Origin: Pomphorhynchus laevis
Lineage: Eukaryota; Acanthocephala; Palaeacanthocephala; Echinorhynchida; Pomphorhynchidae
Direction of reading: 5' to 3'
Assembly (NCBI GenBank): GCA_012934845.2
Contig: WNNJ02000507.1
Location: 121,851 to 185,850 of the forward strand
DNA length: 64,000 bases
Shown here: positions 33,800 through 46,534 of the stretch, in pieces
How positions within the stretch are numbered: the first letter of the stretch is position 1
How the letters are laid out: each line of letters begins with the position of its first letter
Notes under the pieces: model-generated
Told to the model about the DNA's origin: nothing
Database searches by the model: none
Seen by the model: only the letters and a program-made list of their open reading frames with translations
Translations under genes and position numbers: made by a program

Positions 33800-34215
33800 A
33801 AAGAATAAATTTAAAATCATTAGCAGACAATTTTTATGGATGGATAATAAATAATTTACTTTGTACTAGAATAAGATACTACATAGTTTTATCAGAGGAA
33901 ATACGTCCTTAACACGTATTTGGCTTCGCTGCTATGTTGGGTATAGGAGTTAGTGGCTGAAACCTGATAGCATAGTAGTTCCTCCTGATGACCTCTAATC
34001 CTTATTCTGATGCAACGTCTGTTATTTATTAGTCTATTCATAAAAATAACGTTTATTTAAAATTTCAATTTTATATTTTAACTTGATTTAAATTATAGAA
34101 AATCTAAAAACAATTATTAATTTTATTATTTAATTATTAAATTTTGAATTAGTATTATTATGTTTTGTTTATTTTATAATTATATTAAATACGTAGACTC
34201 AGTTAGCTGATTTGA
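33800..34215 (+). mobile_element. RT-B 3' end and tail, plus orientation
   Basis: Last codons of RT-B (FKIISRQFLWMDNK-like) near 33810-33848, then TACTTTGTACTAGAATAAGATAC, the core at 33920-33995, TTATTTATTAGTC and the terminal word ACGTAGACTCAGTTAGCTGA ending at about 34215. The outer arm of the core here is weak (one mismatch and wobble pairs). Confidence 0.7.
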
Positions 34216-34219
34216 TTAT

Positions 34220-35000
34220 TTATTTAAATTTAAATTTAAATTTTTTTTCAATTAAATTATTTAAACGTGCCAAATGGAATAAAAATCTTTTAGGAAATGT
34301 GTATACATTTCAATAAGTAAGTCAGCTGTAATTAGGCTACTATGACATCCATTTGGAACACTTTTTACTTGTCTGAATATAGATGCTTCTACTTTTATTT
34401 AATTTTGATTTATCATATATTTAAAGTTTTTTTCAATTCAATTTTATTAATAAAAATTATTAGAATTAAATACACATATATCAGGAATGTATCGAAACAT
34501 ATATTTCATATATTTATATTGTTTAGATTTAGTTTTTACACAGTTATGAACAAATTCATATTCTATAAAGCTTAAAAACAAGTCAGCTATAATTGGGATA
34601 CTATTACCACCCATTGGAACACCTTTTACTTGTCTAAATATAGATGTTCCTACTTTTGAATAATTTTGACTTATCAACATTTAAGGATTCTATTAATTCA
34701 ATTTTATCCATATATTTATATTTACTTGACGGTTTAATTTTTGTAAGATATGCGTTATACTTAATGTAACATATATATGTATATCTTTTTCCGAATATAA
34801 GATTAATTAATTTTACTAACGCTTCTTTAATATCTACTAAATCTAGATTTGTATAAAGCGTACTAAAACCGTATGTATTTATATTTTGAAAATTTATTCC
34901 TTTTGTCTGTTCTAAAAGATATTATAACATATATATGTATATCTTTTTTCGAATATAAGATTAATTAATTTTTCTAATGCATCTTTAATATCTGCTAAAA
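34220..35000 (-). mobile_element. RT-B palm fragments, partly duplicated
   Basis: On the minus strand the order is INTYGFSTLYTNLDLVDIKE (about 34890-34830), then IFRQVKGVPMGGNSIPIIAD (34660-34600), then FRYIPDICVF, where the second base pair of the catalytic motif is altered (YIDD to YIPD). These are the DFSTLYTN, GxPMGGN and YIDD motifs of a Penelope-like RT. A second, shorter version of the same stretch lies at 34342-34530, and part of the N-terminal palm is repeated at 34920-35000. The element is decayed and rearranged. Confidence 0.7.
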
Positions 35001-36062
35001 TAATCAAAAATTTTGATTATTAAATCAATAATATTTTGATAACAATATAACAATAATATAAAAATAATATTTTTATGATAAATTATAGGAAGAAGATTTT
35101 AGCTATCAAACACTCCGTTATGTTTAATCAGCAAAGCTTTTATCTTTTTGTGATTCAACAAACAACATTTTATTCTGAAATATAGTCTAAATTTATCGTT
35201 ATTTTTCTTTATTTTTAACTCAACAATTGCAGAGTTGGATAGGCAAACGTTCCCGTTGTTGATCAATATTCAACGGTCAATATTTTCACTTCTGCATTCT
35301 TGTTATTTTTGTCTTTTTATTTTATAATCTTTTCAAGCTTTTTATTTTGATATTTCCCGTTTTCTATTTTACTTTTTATCAAAATAAAATAAAGTAGTAG
35401 AATAATATTATTAATAAATATTAATAAATAATTAATTAATATTAATTAATAATTAATAATTAATTATTATCTGATTCAATAGTGTTTTATTAATTGTTAA
35501 AAATAACAATTAATAATTGTAATAATTGTTTCTAAACTAAAATCACTGTTTACAATCATATGTTGTGTTTATATTTAAATCATTATAATAAACTTATTTC
35601 AAAAAATATAATTATACTTTTATTATATTATAGTAAAATAATATTTTATTATATTATTATAATATCTTATAATAATATTTTATTATTTTAGGTAAAACTT
35701 TAGCACACGCTGTAACAGTTTGAAAGTTTGAAAGTTTTTTAATGGGCAAATGCACACAGACTGTGTGCTTACAAGTCCACAAAAGCGAAAAAGATTAAAG
35801 TTAATCGTTTAGTAGCATTGATTTAACGGTCAATATTTTCACTTCTGCATTCTTGTCATTTTTGTTACGTTTCAAGCTTTTTATTTTGATATTTTGATAT
35901 TTTTGATGTTCAAAGCTCGAAAAGCTTTGAACATATCGATTATCCTTAATCTGAATTATCAGTGGGAATTTAGCATAAGCTCTGTCCATGGCAGTGCGTA
36001 TTGCAGTTAAACCATGCATCAGGCACTAAAATTCCTAACAACACACGCTTATAATAACAACT
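35001..36062. other. AT-rich, with a 70-bp direct repeat
   Basis: CGGTCAATATTTTCACTTCTG occurs at about 35273 and 35829, followed in both by CATTCTTGT and AAGCTTTTTATTTTGATAT. Otherwise simple A/T sequence. No gene recognised. Confidence 0.5.
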
Positions 36063-36720
36063 TAAATCAGCTAACTGAGTCTACGTATTTAATATAATTA
36101 TAAAATAAACAAAACATATTAATGCTAAATCAAAATTTAATAATTAAATAATAAAATTAATAATTGCTTTTAGATTTTCTATAATTTAAATTTTCTATAA
36201 TTTAAATCAAGTTAAAAAAATGAAATTTAAAATAAACGTCATTTTTATGAATTGAGTAATAAATAACAGACGTTGTATCAGAATAATAATTAGAGGTCAT
36301 CAGGAGGAACTGCTATGCTATCAGGTTTCGGCCCCTAACTCCTCTACCCAACATAGCAGCGGGGCCAAATACATGCTAATGATGTATTTCCTCTGAAATA
36401 ACTATCTAGTATCTTATTCTAATACAAAGTATATTATTTATTATCCATCCATAAAAATTTGCCACTTAAGAGTTTAAATTTATTCTTTATATTATTGTGT
36501 TGATTTATATATTTTACTATTTTCTGCTTGATGTTATTTTTATAGTAACCTAGTTTAAAATATGTATCTATTAAATTATTTAAATGATTTTGAAGAAAGC
36601 CAATATCATTACATATTGTTGCAATTCTTAAAATTTCATTATTTAATGTATTATATTTTATATTATATGGTATGAATGAATGCTCATGCAAAAACACACG
36701 CTTAAACAATGTTTAAACGT
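36063..36720 (-). mobile_element. RT-B C-terminal part with full tail
   Basis: The 91-codon reading 36709-36434 is the thumb and end of RT-B (YNIKYNTLNNEILRIATICN, NHLNNLIDTYFKLGYYKNNI, ending LSGKFLWMDNK). The tail follows to the terminal word at 36063 with the core at 36297-36372, which is the common form. The protein ends directly after the thumb with no GIY-YIG domain. This is the cleanest 3' end of the family and a good reference for the tail. Confidence 0.75.
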
Positions 36721-37199
36721 GTGTTCAGGTAAAACCTTAACACACGCTATAACAGTGTTTAAACCTCGAAGGATGACCGGGTATACGTAGGATGGCTGGG
36801 CATACGTAGCGACTTTGAATATTGCAAGAATAATTCGGTTTTATTTCTTAGTCTGACAGTATTTTATTTATGAGAACACCATTGGATGTCCCAGGACATG
36901 TGTAACAAATTATATAAATAACCATATGTATCCGTTGGTTACGAGGGTACTGAATTTCTCACAGGATTCCAAAAGGAATGCTAATGACATCGAAGTCTGT
37001 CATACATATTCATTTTCACAATTCTTAGAGCGAAACGCGTATGCCGTTGTTAAAGTTTCGGCCTCACAGAATGACTAGGCATACATAGCGACTTTGAATA
37101 TTGCGAGAATAATTCGGTTATATATGCTGGTCTGATGAGGATATATAGAATGCTGACTGGTGCTTATGCCTCCTCATAAAGTGACTTCTCCAATATAAT
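36721..37199. repeat. Direct repeat around a short unassigned stretch
   Basis: ATACGTAGCGACTTTGAATA at about 36793 is repeated as ATACATAGCGACTTTGAATA near 37081, both followed by TTGC.AGAATAATTCGGTT. The repeats are about 290 bp apart and in the same orientation. They could be one and a half units of a tandem family. No gene recognised. Confidence 0.6.
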
Positions 37200-37750
37200 A
37201 TAGGTATAGTTTTATTATTTGATTCAATTTTTATACCCTTTTTAAACATAAAAGAACAAAACTAAAAATCACTACTAAACTAAACTCACTACATGTGAAC
37301 CTAGGTTTTATTGTATTTTTATGAAATTTTGGATTCCAATATAATATAGGTATAATTTTATTATCTGATTCAATTTTTATACCATTCTTATCCATTATAG
37401 AACAATGACTCGTAATAATTGTTTTTAAACTTAAATCAATCCGTTCATATGTTGTGTTTACATTTAAATCATTATAATTAACTTCTTTCATCAGTATATC
37501 ATAATAAATCTGTTTGCATATGAAGACAAAGTTATTACTAGCTTCATCAATATTTGTTATTGTATAGTTATCCCTTAATTTAGTCAGTTTGGATATCGTC
37601 ATTTTTGAGATGGCGAGATCATTAATTTATCTTTTATAACTTAATTTTTAATTAATTCTACCCCTTATATAATATCTGCTAAATCTAGATTTGTATGAAG
37701 CTTACTAAATTCGTAAGTATTTATTTTTTGAAAATTTATTTTTTTATCTA
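37200..37750 (-). mobile_element. RT-B N-terminal half
   Basis: The frame 37602-37231 reads LTKLRDNYTITNIDEASNNF, KQIYYDILMKEVNYNDLNVN, IIPILYWNPKFHKNTIKPRF and then TCSEFS. It matches the block at 440-670 and adds the LYW.PK.HK...RF motif of the RT fingers. The reading ends in non-homologous sequence. 37640-37740 is a further RT-B palm piece. The element is broken, in pieces. Confidence 0.7.
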
Positions 37751-37789
37751 GGTAGCCTCATTCTTAATAAAACCAATATTAATGATAAA

Positions 37790-38515
37790 GAAAGTATATA
37801 TCTTGATATGAGCATTAAATTAACATCAATTAAAAGCTACTTTTAATTTATATCGTAAAGATGACATATTTAAATTTACAAGGAAACATTTTTGCATGAG
37901 CATTCATGCATACCATATAATATAAAATATAATACATTAAATAATGAAATTTTAAGAATTACAACAATATGTAATGATATTGGTTTTCTTCAAAATCATT
38001 TAAATAATTTAATAGATGCATATTTTAAACTAGGTTACTATAAAAATAACATCAAGCAGAAAATAGTAAAATATATAAATCAACACAATAATATAAAAAA
38101 TAAATTTAAAATCATAAGCGGACCATTTTTATAGATGGATAATAAATAATATACTTTGTATTAGAATAAGATACTATATAATCAAATTTCATCAGATGAA
38201 ATACGTCCTTAACACGTATTTTGCCCCGCTGTTTTGTTGGGTAGAGGAGTTAGGGGGCCGAAACCTGATAGCATAGCAGTTCCTCCTGAGGACCTCTTAT
38301 CCTAATTCTGATACAACGTCTGTTATTTATTAGTCAATTCATAAAATTGACTGTTATTTTAAATTCCAATTTTTTATTTTAACTTGATTTAAATTATAAA
38401 AAATCTTATAACAATTACTTATTTTATTATTTAATTATTAAATTTTGATTTAGCATTATTATGTTTTGTTTATTTTATAATTATATTAAATACGTAGACT
38501 CAGTTAGCTGATTTG
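37790..38515 (+). mobile_element. RT-B C-terminal part with tail, plus orientation
   Basis: The frame 37892-38134 matches the thumb at 36434-36709 almost residue for residue (NIKYNTLNNEILRITTICND, LNNLIDAYFKLGYYKNNIKQ). The tail core lies at 38213-38295, then TTATTTATTAGTCAATTC, and the terminal word ends near 38515. With 37200-37750 on the opposite strand it makes a head-to-head arrangement of two halves of the same family. Confidence 0.75.
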
Positions 38516-40884
38516 ATTTGTGTGTTCTAAAAATTTTACATTTTTAATTATAAATCACAATTTTTATTTTAAATTAAAATAATAAATTATTATTTAACAA
38601 TAAATTAATTACTAAGCATAATTTTCCAATGAGGCAAAATGATCCGAAAGTAGGAGTCAAAAGTTAAAAATCATATATTGTAATTTGTTTATTAACTCCA
38701 CTGTGAAATGACTATATATTTTGTCTGAGAAGTATATTAATCCATTCAGACATATGGTGCGATGTGCTTACTATTTATTTGATATTTGACTATAAGTTAT
38801 GACTTCATTTATTTGCCAAAACGTAATAGCATTTAAGTTTGTAATTTTATATACTAAAATTTCGAACTTACATGAATGTTAGACTCCTACCAGTTTCTTC
38901 ACAGTGGCTCAATTTTAGTTGAGGCTTAACAAAAAATGTATTCTTAAAATATTGCATTTTTTATGTACTCAAAAGAAAATAGATGCATCAGTACCATACA
39001 AATTTTTCTCACACGTTCAGTTCAATTGAGATGAATTATTAATAAGTAAGTAAGTAAGGGTTTTATTAATAACTTATTATTTATTATTACTGCCTTCGTA
39101 ATTAAGTGTACAATCATTTTGCATATTTTTAGAAAGTAATATGCAAAATGGAATATATTAATGGAATATTTAAACTCTCATAAGCTCGGTATGGTAGTCT
39201 GTACAAATAAGTGGTGAAAATAGATCTTATAAATTCTTACGTTCCACCATTGCACACTTAAAACAAGGTGCTGAAATTCGCATTACGTTTTTTAACAAAA
39301 TTATCGATAAACTTTACGATTAACATTATTTGAAACAACTTACCATATATAATTCAAAATTATTTGGCGGAGCAACTTCTCTTAACGGGATACAAATGAC
39401 GAAATAACGATGTAACATTAAAAATAACGTTTTCGTATTCCATAACCATAATTTTTATATTTTTTTTCATTTCTCGGAGATAGAGTGGCGCTCATACAAA
39501 AATATGTTTCTTTAGAAAAACAATCGCATTGCATCAAAAGCAAATTCATCAGAAAACGGCTGGAATCATTGACCCGTGTGTACAAACATTAAAGGTTTAT
39601 GTTACAGTTTGTTTCCTGAAAAAATGGTGTAGCATCCAGACAATGATTTTTAAATTGACAAAAATGACATTTTATATCTTTAGTTTTTTCTATCAAATAT
39701 TTTCAGTGTTTATCAGGACACCTATCTTCCCGATAACGAGATTGTCGGGAAGCTCAATCCACTGAATAGTTCAGAAAAATTCATAATTATGACAAACTAA
39801 ACGATCAAAAAAGAATGCTAAGGAATTATTGAAATTTACGAGCAGTAATAAATGAACTAGGAAGGAGTTTTTCAAATATGATCTAGCTGCTGATCATACA
39901 GTTTTAGTCTTATGATAATGTAAAAAACCATTTACTTTATTAAAAGTTCTAAACACTGAATATCAGCATATCTGAGAGTATTGCAAGGTAATTCTTTTAG
40001 CTCATAACTTCGTCTATCAACGACCTACTACCATTCACTTATAAAATCATTTCCCAATTAGAATTTTTTAAATCGAGACAAGGATTTGAAATAAAAATTT
40101 TCAAAAATAATAGTAGATTTTATACAACAAAACAAATTGTATTTTACAAAACCCATGGAACAGCTAATACAGAAAATAAAATATTTTACATATAATATTA
40201 TTAAATCTACAATAGCTATGTGACGATTATATATCTATATATTCATATAAAAATTTTATAATTTAAAATATTTTTTAATATTAAATATATTAAATCAAAA
40301 GTTCATCAAATGTCTGTTTACAAGTAACATATTTTCAAATTTTACACAAATGATCTTCACACAAATTAAATAACAGTGATATCGTTATCATTTCCAATTG
40401 GATTAAAATGCTTTTCTCTTTGTTTAATTATAATATGAATAAGATCTCAAGATATACCTTCTATAAAATTTCCTATATATTATAATCTAAAATATAAAAA
40501 TATATAATTATTATATATTATTAATGATAACTTAGCAGTTCATTCTGATGACCTCAATTCTTTATTGGAATACATCGTTTACAATGACACATTTACAATA
40601 TACCCTCATGAATATTTTAAGTTCCTATTCATTCATGCACAAACTAGCTCACTAAATAAAGTGAGTGCATCATAATAAGTTGAACTTTTTAATCAATTTC
40701 TATCAATATTTATTAAGATTTAATGCCTCTTAAGTTGTCTTAATGTAAATCAGATCAGCTAACTGAGTCAACGTATTCTGTAAAAGCAATTTAAAAAGCA
40801 ATTTTCTAAATAGCGATTTTCAAAAAGCAATTTTTTAAAATTCAAAAATATTATTTTATCTAATATTGAAAGTAAATATAGATA
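38516..40884. other. Mostly unassigned AT-rich DNA
   Basis: No gene recognised. The open frame at 39529-39765 has no motif. There is a small hairpin at about 39729-39755 (TTCCCGATAAC...TTGTCGGGAA). 40530-40610 is a truncated RT-B tail core (TTAGCAGTTCATTCTGATGA). Terminal words of the RT-B/Y type stand at about 40748 and 40892. Confidence 0.45.
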
Positions 40885-41345
40885 AAAGACCACTCAGATC
40901 AGCTTACTGAGTCAACGTATTTTATATTATTTATAAATTAAAAATAATTCTAAATAAAATTTAAATAATTAAATATTTAATAATTAGATGATTAAATAAT
41001 TATAAATTACAATTTTTATATAAGATGTTATATAATTTACATAAAGTTATAATTTAAAATTGAATTTTAAAATAAAAGATAAAATTGAAATTTAAAACTA
41101 AATATGATAAAAAAAAGTTACGAGTAATTAAAATATAATTATAAAATGCATATGAAGATGTGATTTTACAGAAATTATGTTGATTCACAATATGCTCTTA
41201 CTGATCGAGATAAAGTGTACAAAATTGTAAGAAATTCCTGCTTGAATATATAACTTTTATTTTTTTGTTTGAAAATTTTGTAATTAATAATTTAGTAAAT
41301 CATTAAATACTACATTTAATATAAATTTAATTATTTATAAATAGA
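40885..41345 (-). repeat. Repeat Y, third copy
   Basis: Reverse complement of about 7590-8025, nearly identical over 450 bp, starting with CAGATCAGCTTACTGAGTCA. It is followed at 41500 by repeat X in the same relative order as at 7138-8020, so X and Y belong to one longer element. Confidence 0.8.
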
Positions 41346-41499
41346 ATATTACATAATATCAATCTAATGACAAAGTATTGGTATTCATTTTTCTAATGAT
41401 ATATGGAATGGTGGATATGATTGAAATATTTCGCATAGACTAGTAATCACCAAACATTGCGCCGCGGCTGGTACAGGTTGTAGAGAAATAATTAATATT

Positions 41500-42090
41500 T
41501 TATTTATTATATGTCTTAATGATTTTTTATTTCAATAAACTACTGGATTCTATCGTTTTACGCCTGTTTCCTGAGTGTGACATCTTTACCCACCTGGCAA
41601 AACGAGTAAGAGGGATATATAATTGAAAGCTTTTTATAAAGGAGAAAGTCAGTGAAGAGAAAGAACAATGTCGATTTCAAAGAAAATGAAAGCCACTAAG
41701 ATACAATATACCAGGACTCAATGAATTTATCACAGCGATTATCACTTACGGAACTCACTTTGCATAGTGTATGGACTGAGTTTTTTCTTTAGCTGGAAAG
41801 TGTTTGATATGGGTTCTTTTTACAAGGCATTATAGATATGTGAGGCCTAATACATCAAAGAAAATTATGGCCGGCAATACATTTGAGTGACAATGAATAT
41901 GTCACAAATTTTGCTCATTAGTGTACCATTTTTAATTTAAGAAAAAAAGACTACTGCTTTTAAGTTGGCAAATAAAGTAGTTGCATTCAAGGCCAAACTG
42001 AATTTATAAAAAATGTGGGTAAACAAAGGCATATTTGGTATGCTCCAGACCTTAGTAAGAATTTTTGATGAGAAAGAGCCGGCGCATTCG
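41500..42090 (+). repeat. Repeat X, unsplit (empty site of LINE-A copy 1)
   Basis: Continuous from TATGTCTTAATGATTTTTTA through GGCAAAACGAGTAAGAG and CAATGAATATGTCACAAATT to GACTACTGCTTTTAAGTTGGC. The single ACAAATTTT at about 41897-41905 is the pre-insertion target that is doubled around LINE-A copy 1. No coding reading is recognised. Confidence 0.8.
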
Positions 42091-43639
42091 TTGAAAACCC
42101 TTTTGGCCTTTTCAACGTATTATTTGTGTAATAGGGATTTTCCTCAGTGACATTCACTTAAGCAAAACAACGGAGCTGTTTTAACACTTCACATGTCTAT
42201 CTCAAATTACTCCCAGATGAGCAATCTTGTTTCAAAAAAGCTCAGGGTTGACATGACAAAATATAATTTTATCAACGCTTTATAGACTTATCTTAAGTTT
42301 CCAATTCTGATTTTATTTTATCTGCTGAACAACGTTTATACAAACCATCGAATAAAGCCGATGTATAAATATTTTTAAATAAAAATGATGTTCTTTGTCA
42401 CATAAATAAAATATAATATTTCAAATATATTAAATAAAGAAATCAGTGTTATTGTTTATTTTTCTAGAGTTTATTTAAACTATTTATTCAATGCACTGAT
42501 AGGATACTATATGTGGCCATAATATCAAAATCTTGTTATGCTGTTGGTGCAATGAAACGAGGCAGTATATCATTAAGACGCTTTAACATCATTGCCCCTC
42601 CTGTCCAGCGATAAAACTGTTAAAAGTTTACCGGTATATAATTAAAAAGTTTAAAGATTACTGGCTTAGATGTCATTAAACTTGCAATCGAATTTATATT
42701 GAAGTAATATGATGATGTTCTATGTTTATAGTACCGTATAAAATAAGAAATTTTACGTGTATAAAGGTAGAAACAAATAGGGTTTTTTAATTTAAAACTT
42801 TACATTTATAATTTTTCAAAATTTCGCCTTTACCCCCTTTCTATTGTATTTATTTTGACTAATATATTGACAATTTTAATCGAAGATTGCTAATATTTTT
42901 TAATTTTCTAACTTAAAATGTCTAGGTTTATTCTCGATTTCTAAAATTCGGTGTTAATTTTTAAATTTATTCGAAATGTTATGCAAAATGTTTTTAATTT
43001 GAAACAAATAACTGTTTAATTTAAATCTTTAAATTGTTTATCGCGCAAATTGGTGAAAGCGGTTGAGTGAAGATGATAATTTAGAAATGAGTGTTCTTAA
43101 ATACTTGTTCTTAAAATATGTATACATATTTTAAAAATGGGTGTACAATTATCATCATTTTCACTTATTTTTGTTAAAAATAAAAAAAAATATTCAGTGT
43201 AAAATGGTAACAATTCCTTTGTCAAATGATAATCAAATATTGTCATTTGAAATTCCAATTCAGAGCTGCTTTTTCAAAAATTAGCAGCTCAATATGTTTA
43301 ATTTACACCCATTGTTCAAGATGAAGGAGTATGATGAAATGTAATTTCTAGATTTATTTAAAATATAAAAATGTTGATTTTATGCGATAGGAAATTTAAT
43401 ATGATGTCATATCATTTTATAAAAATGATTTTACAACACAATAAATATACAATGCAATATGATAAAAATTTCATGAGCATAATTAATTTGATGCCCTTTG
43501 GATAAGAGCATAACTAAGAGCATAATATCATGGTTTGACGCTGCTTCATTCAAGTCAGAAACACACACAGAAAGTAAATGCTTCTTAATTCAAAGATTTA
43601 CCGCCCTGAACTCGAAGTTTGTCTAATGCTTTTAAGGCA
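42091..43639. other. No gene recognised
   Basis: AT-rich. A few words near 43500-43640 may be the linker of the Penelope-like element that follows. Confidence 0.4.
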
Positions 43640-43870
43640 AAACTGAAATCACCACCGAAAAGTGTAGTCTATTAAATAACCTGTCTAAATTGTGAAGCAA
43701 CATTTGTAGGCCAAACAAAAAGACGCAACAATTAAGAATAAATGAACACGATTTGTCATTACTTAGATGTGACACCGATTTAGCCATAATAAACCATGCA
43801 GTTTTACACGATCATAAAATTAACTTTGATAATGCTTTGGTTCTTGGGTATGATGAGACGTGTTAGTATA
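43640..43870 (+). pseudogene. Penelope-like element, GIY-YIG endonuclease fragment
   Basis: Reads VVY.ITCLNCEATFVGQTKRR and, after frame changes, DLAIINHAVLHDHKINFDNA followed by LVLGYDE. This is the Y...C..C...YVGQTKRR...H...HNFDW..A.IL order of the GIY-YIG endonuclease at the C-terminus of Penelope-like elements. There are at least two frame changes and several stops. RT is not found upstream in this copy. It probably belongs with the RT fragments at 54765-55600 or 58095-58600, which are of the endonuclease-bearing type. Confidence 0.7.
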
Positions 43871-44049
43871 TAAACTCATACTGGAACTATACAATTAATT
43901 TACGACTAGATAATGGATAATAATAGAGCCAATTATATACAAAAAGTGACTTTTGATAGCATAAAATTGTCAAAATGCTTGTGAAAATTCTCCCAGCTTT
44001 GATCTAACTATAAATATTGTGACATTCTGTTGTTTCTTATTCTCTTCCA

Positions 44050-44315
44050 GGGAATCGAAAGCGTCGGGTGCGCATTCTGAGATCCGTTTTCGAACCACGT
44101 TTGCATCCTAGGTTAGATATGGCCAGGTGTTTCAAATTAGTTAGAAAAGGGCTACGTATGTTTGAAAGAGCGAGACGATTAAATGCCGGTTTGGGTAGAT
44201 GTGCAATTGTGTTCAATGCGTTTGTATTGAGCAGATGGTACTCCTACTCAAACAATCGCCCTCCAGAACAACGATATCTATTTTTTAAAACGATTATTAA
44301 TTTTAATAAATAATT
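44050..44315 (+). pseudogene. LINE post-RT fragment related to LINE-A
   Basis: The 81-codon frame from 44068 reads RLDMARCFKLVRKGLRMFER, ARRLNAGLGRCAIVFNAFVL, SRWYSYSNNRPPEQRYLFFK. It aligns with LINE-A residues ADLDRLKRILKKARWALKRA through GRPPEQRLRFLK, so it is the thumb and connection of a distant relative. Only this piece remains. It ends in A/T-rich DNA at about 44315. Confidence 0.6.
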
Positions 44316-46534
44316 TTTTTATGAATGAAATTGAAATTAAAAATAAATAAATTAAAAATATGTTTTATTTTACAATTTAAAAATCAAATGTTTTGAATAA
44401 TTTTTTGTTATCTTCTTTGAAATTTGTTTGATTATTTTTCTAAAATTGGATGTATATATTAATTTTATATTGCGCTTACCTACAAGTGCTTTGTCAGAGA
44501 AATTAGAGAAATTAAGAAAAGTATAATTAAATGTATTATATCTTCATTTTTTTGTCATTGTTCAAATAATTTTAAGATAATGTTACAAAATATTTTTTAT
44601 TTTATTGGTAATATCAATTTTATCCAAATTTTGTTTTTTATGATGATTTTGAATTTTTATTTTTTAGAATTGAATTTTAGCATTTTATCATTTTGAATTT
44701 TTGCTTAAAATTCTTATCCTCGACATCCAACCAAAGAAATCTCAATCGAAACCTGCAAAAAGAAAGAAAAAAGAACGGAAACTCGATTGGGGCTCCATAC
44801 TTGGCTGGGGTCGAAAAAGTCAGAAAAAAAACGAAAATATATATAAATTTTGTGTTTTTTACCTTAATAAATCATTATTTTTTTGTTTCTCAATTGTCAG
44901 CTTTTTATACGAATTATGTTAACAATCAAATTAATATTAAACAGATTTAGTTTATTTTTTCCTGTATAAATATTAAACGCTAACCACAGTTAAAATTTAT
45001 ATAAAGATTACCTTTTAGATACATTTCTATTTTGCCTGACAATTTCAATTTTAAGCTATCGCAAAATATCCACGAATATCAAAATAATGTGTGTGCTAAA
45101 TATATATTTAAATGTTTTGAACCTTAAAATATTTGGAAATAAAATTTATAAAAGTATTTAAATTGAAGTTAATTGTAGAAATAGATGAGGTATGTATGAG
45201 GTATGTATTTGTTACATACAAGTAAAGATGAATTAAGATAAGAAGATAAAGTCCATTAAAAACAATAATTCTAGAAGAGGATAATAATTTATAAATAACA
45301 TAATTTAACTAATTTATAATAATTACAAAAATCTCAAATCATTCGAATCAAATATTTTAATTCCAACATCTTCTCAAGTAGGTAAATATATCCAAATATT
45401 CTAATACTCAACAGAATTAATAAAATGATGGGCATTTATTAAGATATAACATTAGAATGAATATTCAGTGATTTATAAGTGATGTATTCAACATTTATTC
45501 GATATAGTCAAAAAAAAGTACACTGTAACTATATAGGACATAACAATTCAGATATAAATAGCCGTAACAGCCCGATTAGGTGAGCTTTAAATTATAATTA
45601 AAATTAGGTCGCTTAAGAAAAAATCGAATTTGCTAGAGAATTAAAATTAAACTAAATAGTAAAGCATAAGGTCTTATATTAAGGTCTTCTAGTATTAAGG
45701 TCTTCTAGTATAAAATATATCAATATGTGATGTACTATTTAATTAAACACACCATTTACATATCATAAGGTTTTCTAGTATTAAATATATCAATATGTGA
45801 TGTATACTTTAATTAAACACACCATTTACATATCATTGAATTATTGGTATTATCATATATACTGCATATGTCATTTAACATAACTTTACGTTGACAGTGT
45901 AAAACATCATGTTTTTCGTCTACATTCTAAATTTTCATCAATTACCTATTAAACGAAACATTTGTATTTTGGAGTATCCTCAAAAGACGGTTAAACCATA
46001 GATATCATATATGAAAACAAACAGTGTGCAAATCAAGAACAATCCCTTCACGCAAACGGTTCATGTTAAATCTTAGGCTAAAGTCATAAGTATTAGATAT
46101 TCTGAATGATATATGTATAACAGAGTAACTTTGTACATACATTACAGCGAAATAAACTCGACAAATGTCAAAACTGGCTTTCTACAATTATTTACTTTGG
46201 ATCTCAAAATAAATAACAAAATTATACACGGAAGATATTACATATAAAGCAAACGCATTTTTGCTCGCTATTTATCTTTTCACTTTTATTATTAAGAAAT
46301 AATAAAGTTCGAGAGCAGTTTTCTGTTTAATTCTCAATTGCTATTTCAATTGTAAATTCCTGTAAGATCTTTTTGATAGTACAAAATGTGAAATTAAATA
46401 ATTCACTCAGTTGCTTATCTATAATGCAAAATAAAAAATATATAAATTAACATTCGTGCCAAAAATGCACTTTTAGATATTTTTAAAATATCCAAATTAT
46501 GTAATTTTTGATCAAATAGCATAATTGAAAACCC
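44316..46534. other. AT-rich, no gene recognised
   Basis: The frame at 44701-44922 contains a basic stretch (KKSQSKPAKRKKKERKLDWG), which I cannot assign. At 45665-45838 a 77-bp unit (TTTTCTAGTATTAAATATAT, AATATGTGATGTA, ACACACCATTTACATATCAT) is repeated about twice. The rest is simple A/T sequence. Confidence 0.45.

Noticed and set aside
38213-38295. HDV-like ribozyme in the RT-B tail core
   Set aside because: The arm order fits a nested pseudoknot, but the typical L3 sequence, the P1.1 G-C pairs and the catalytic C with following A bases are not present. Kept only as a structured RNA candidate.
39529-39765. 78-codon open frame as a possible gene
   Set aside because: No family motif and ordinary length for chance in AT-rich DNA.
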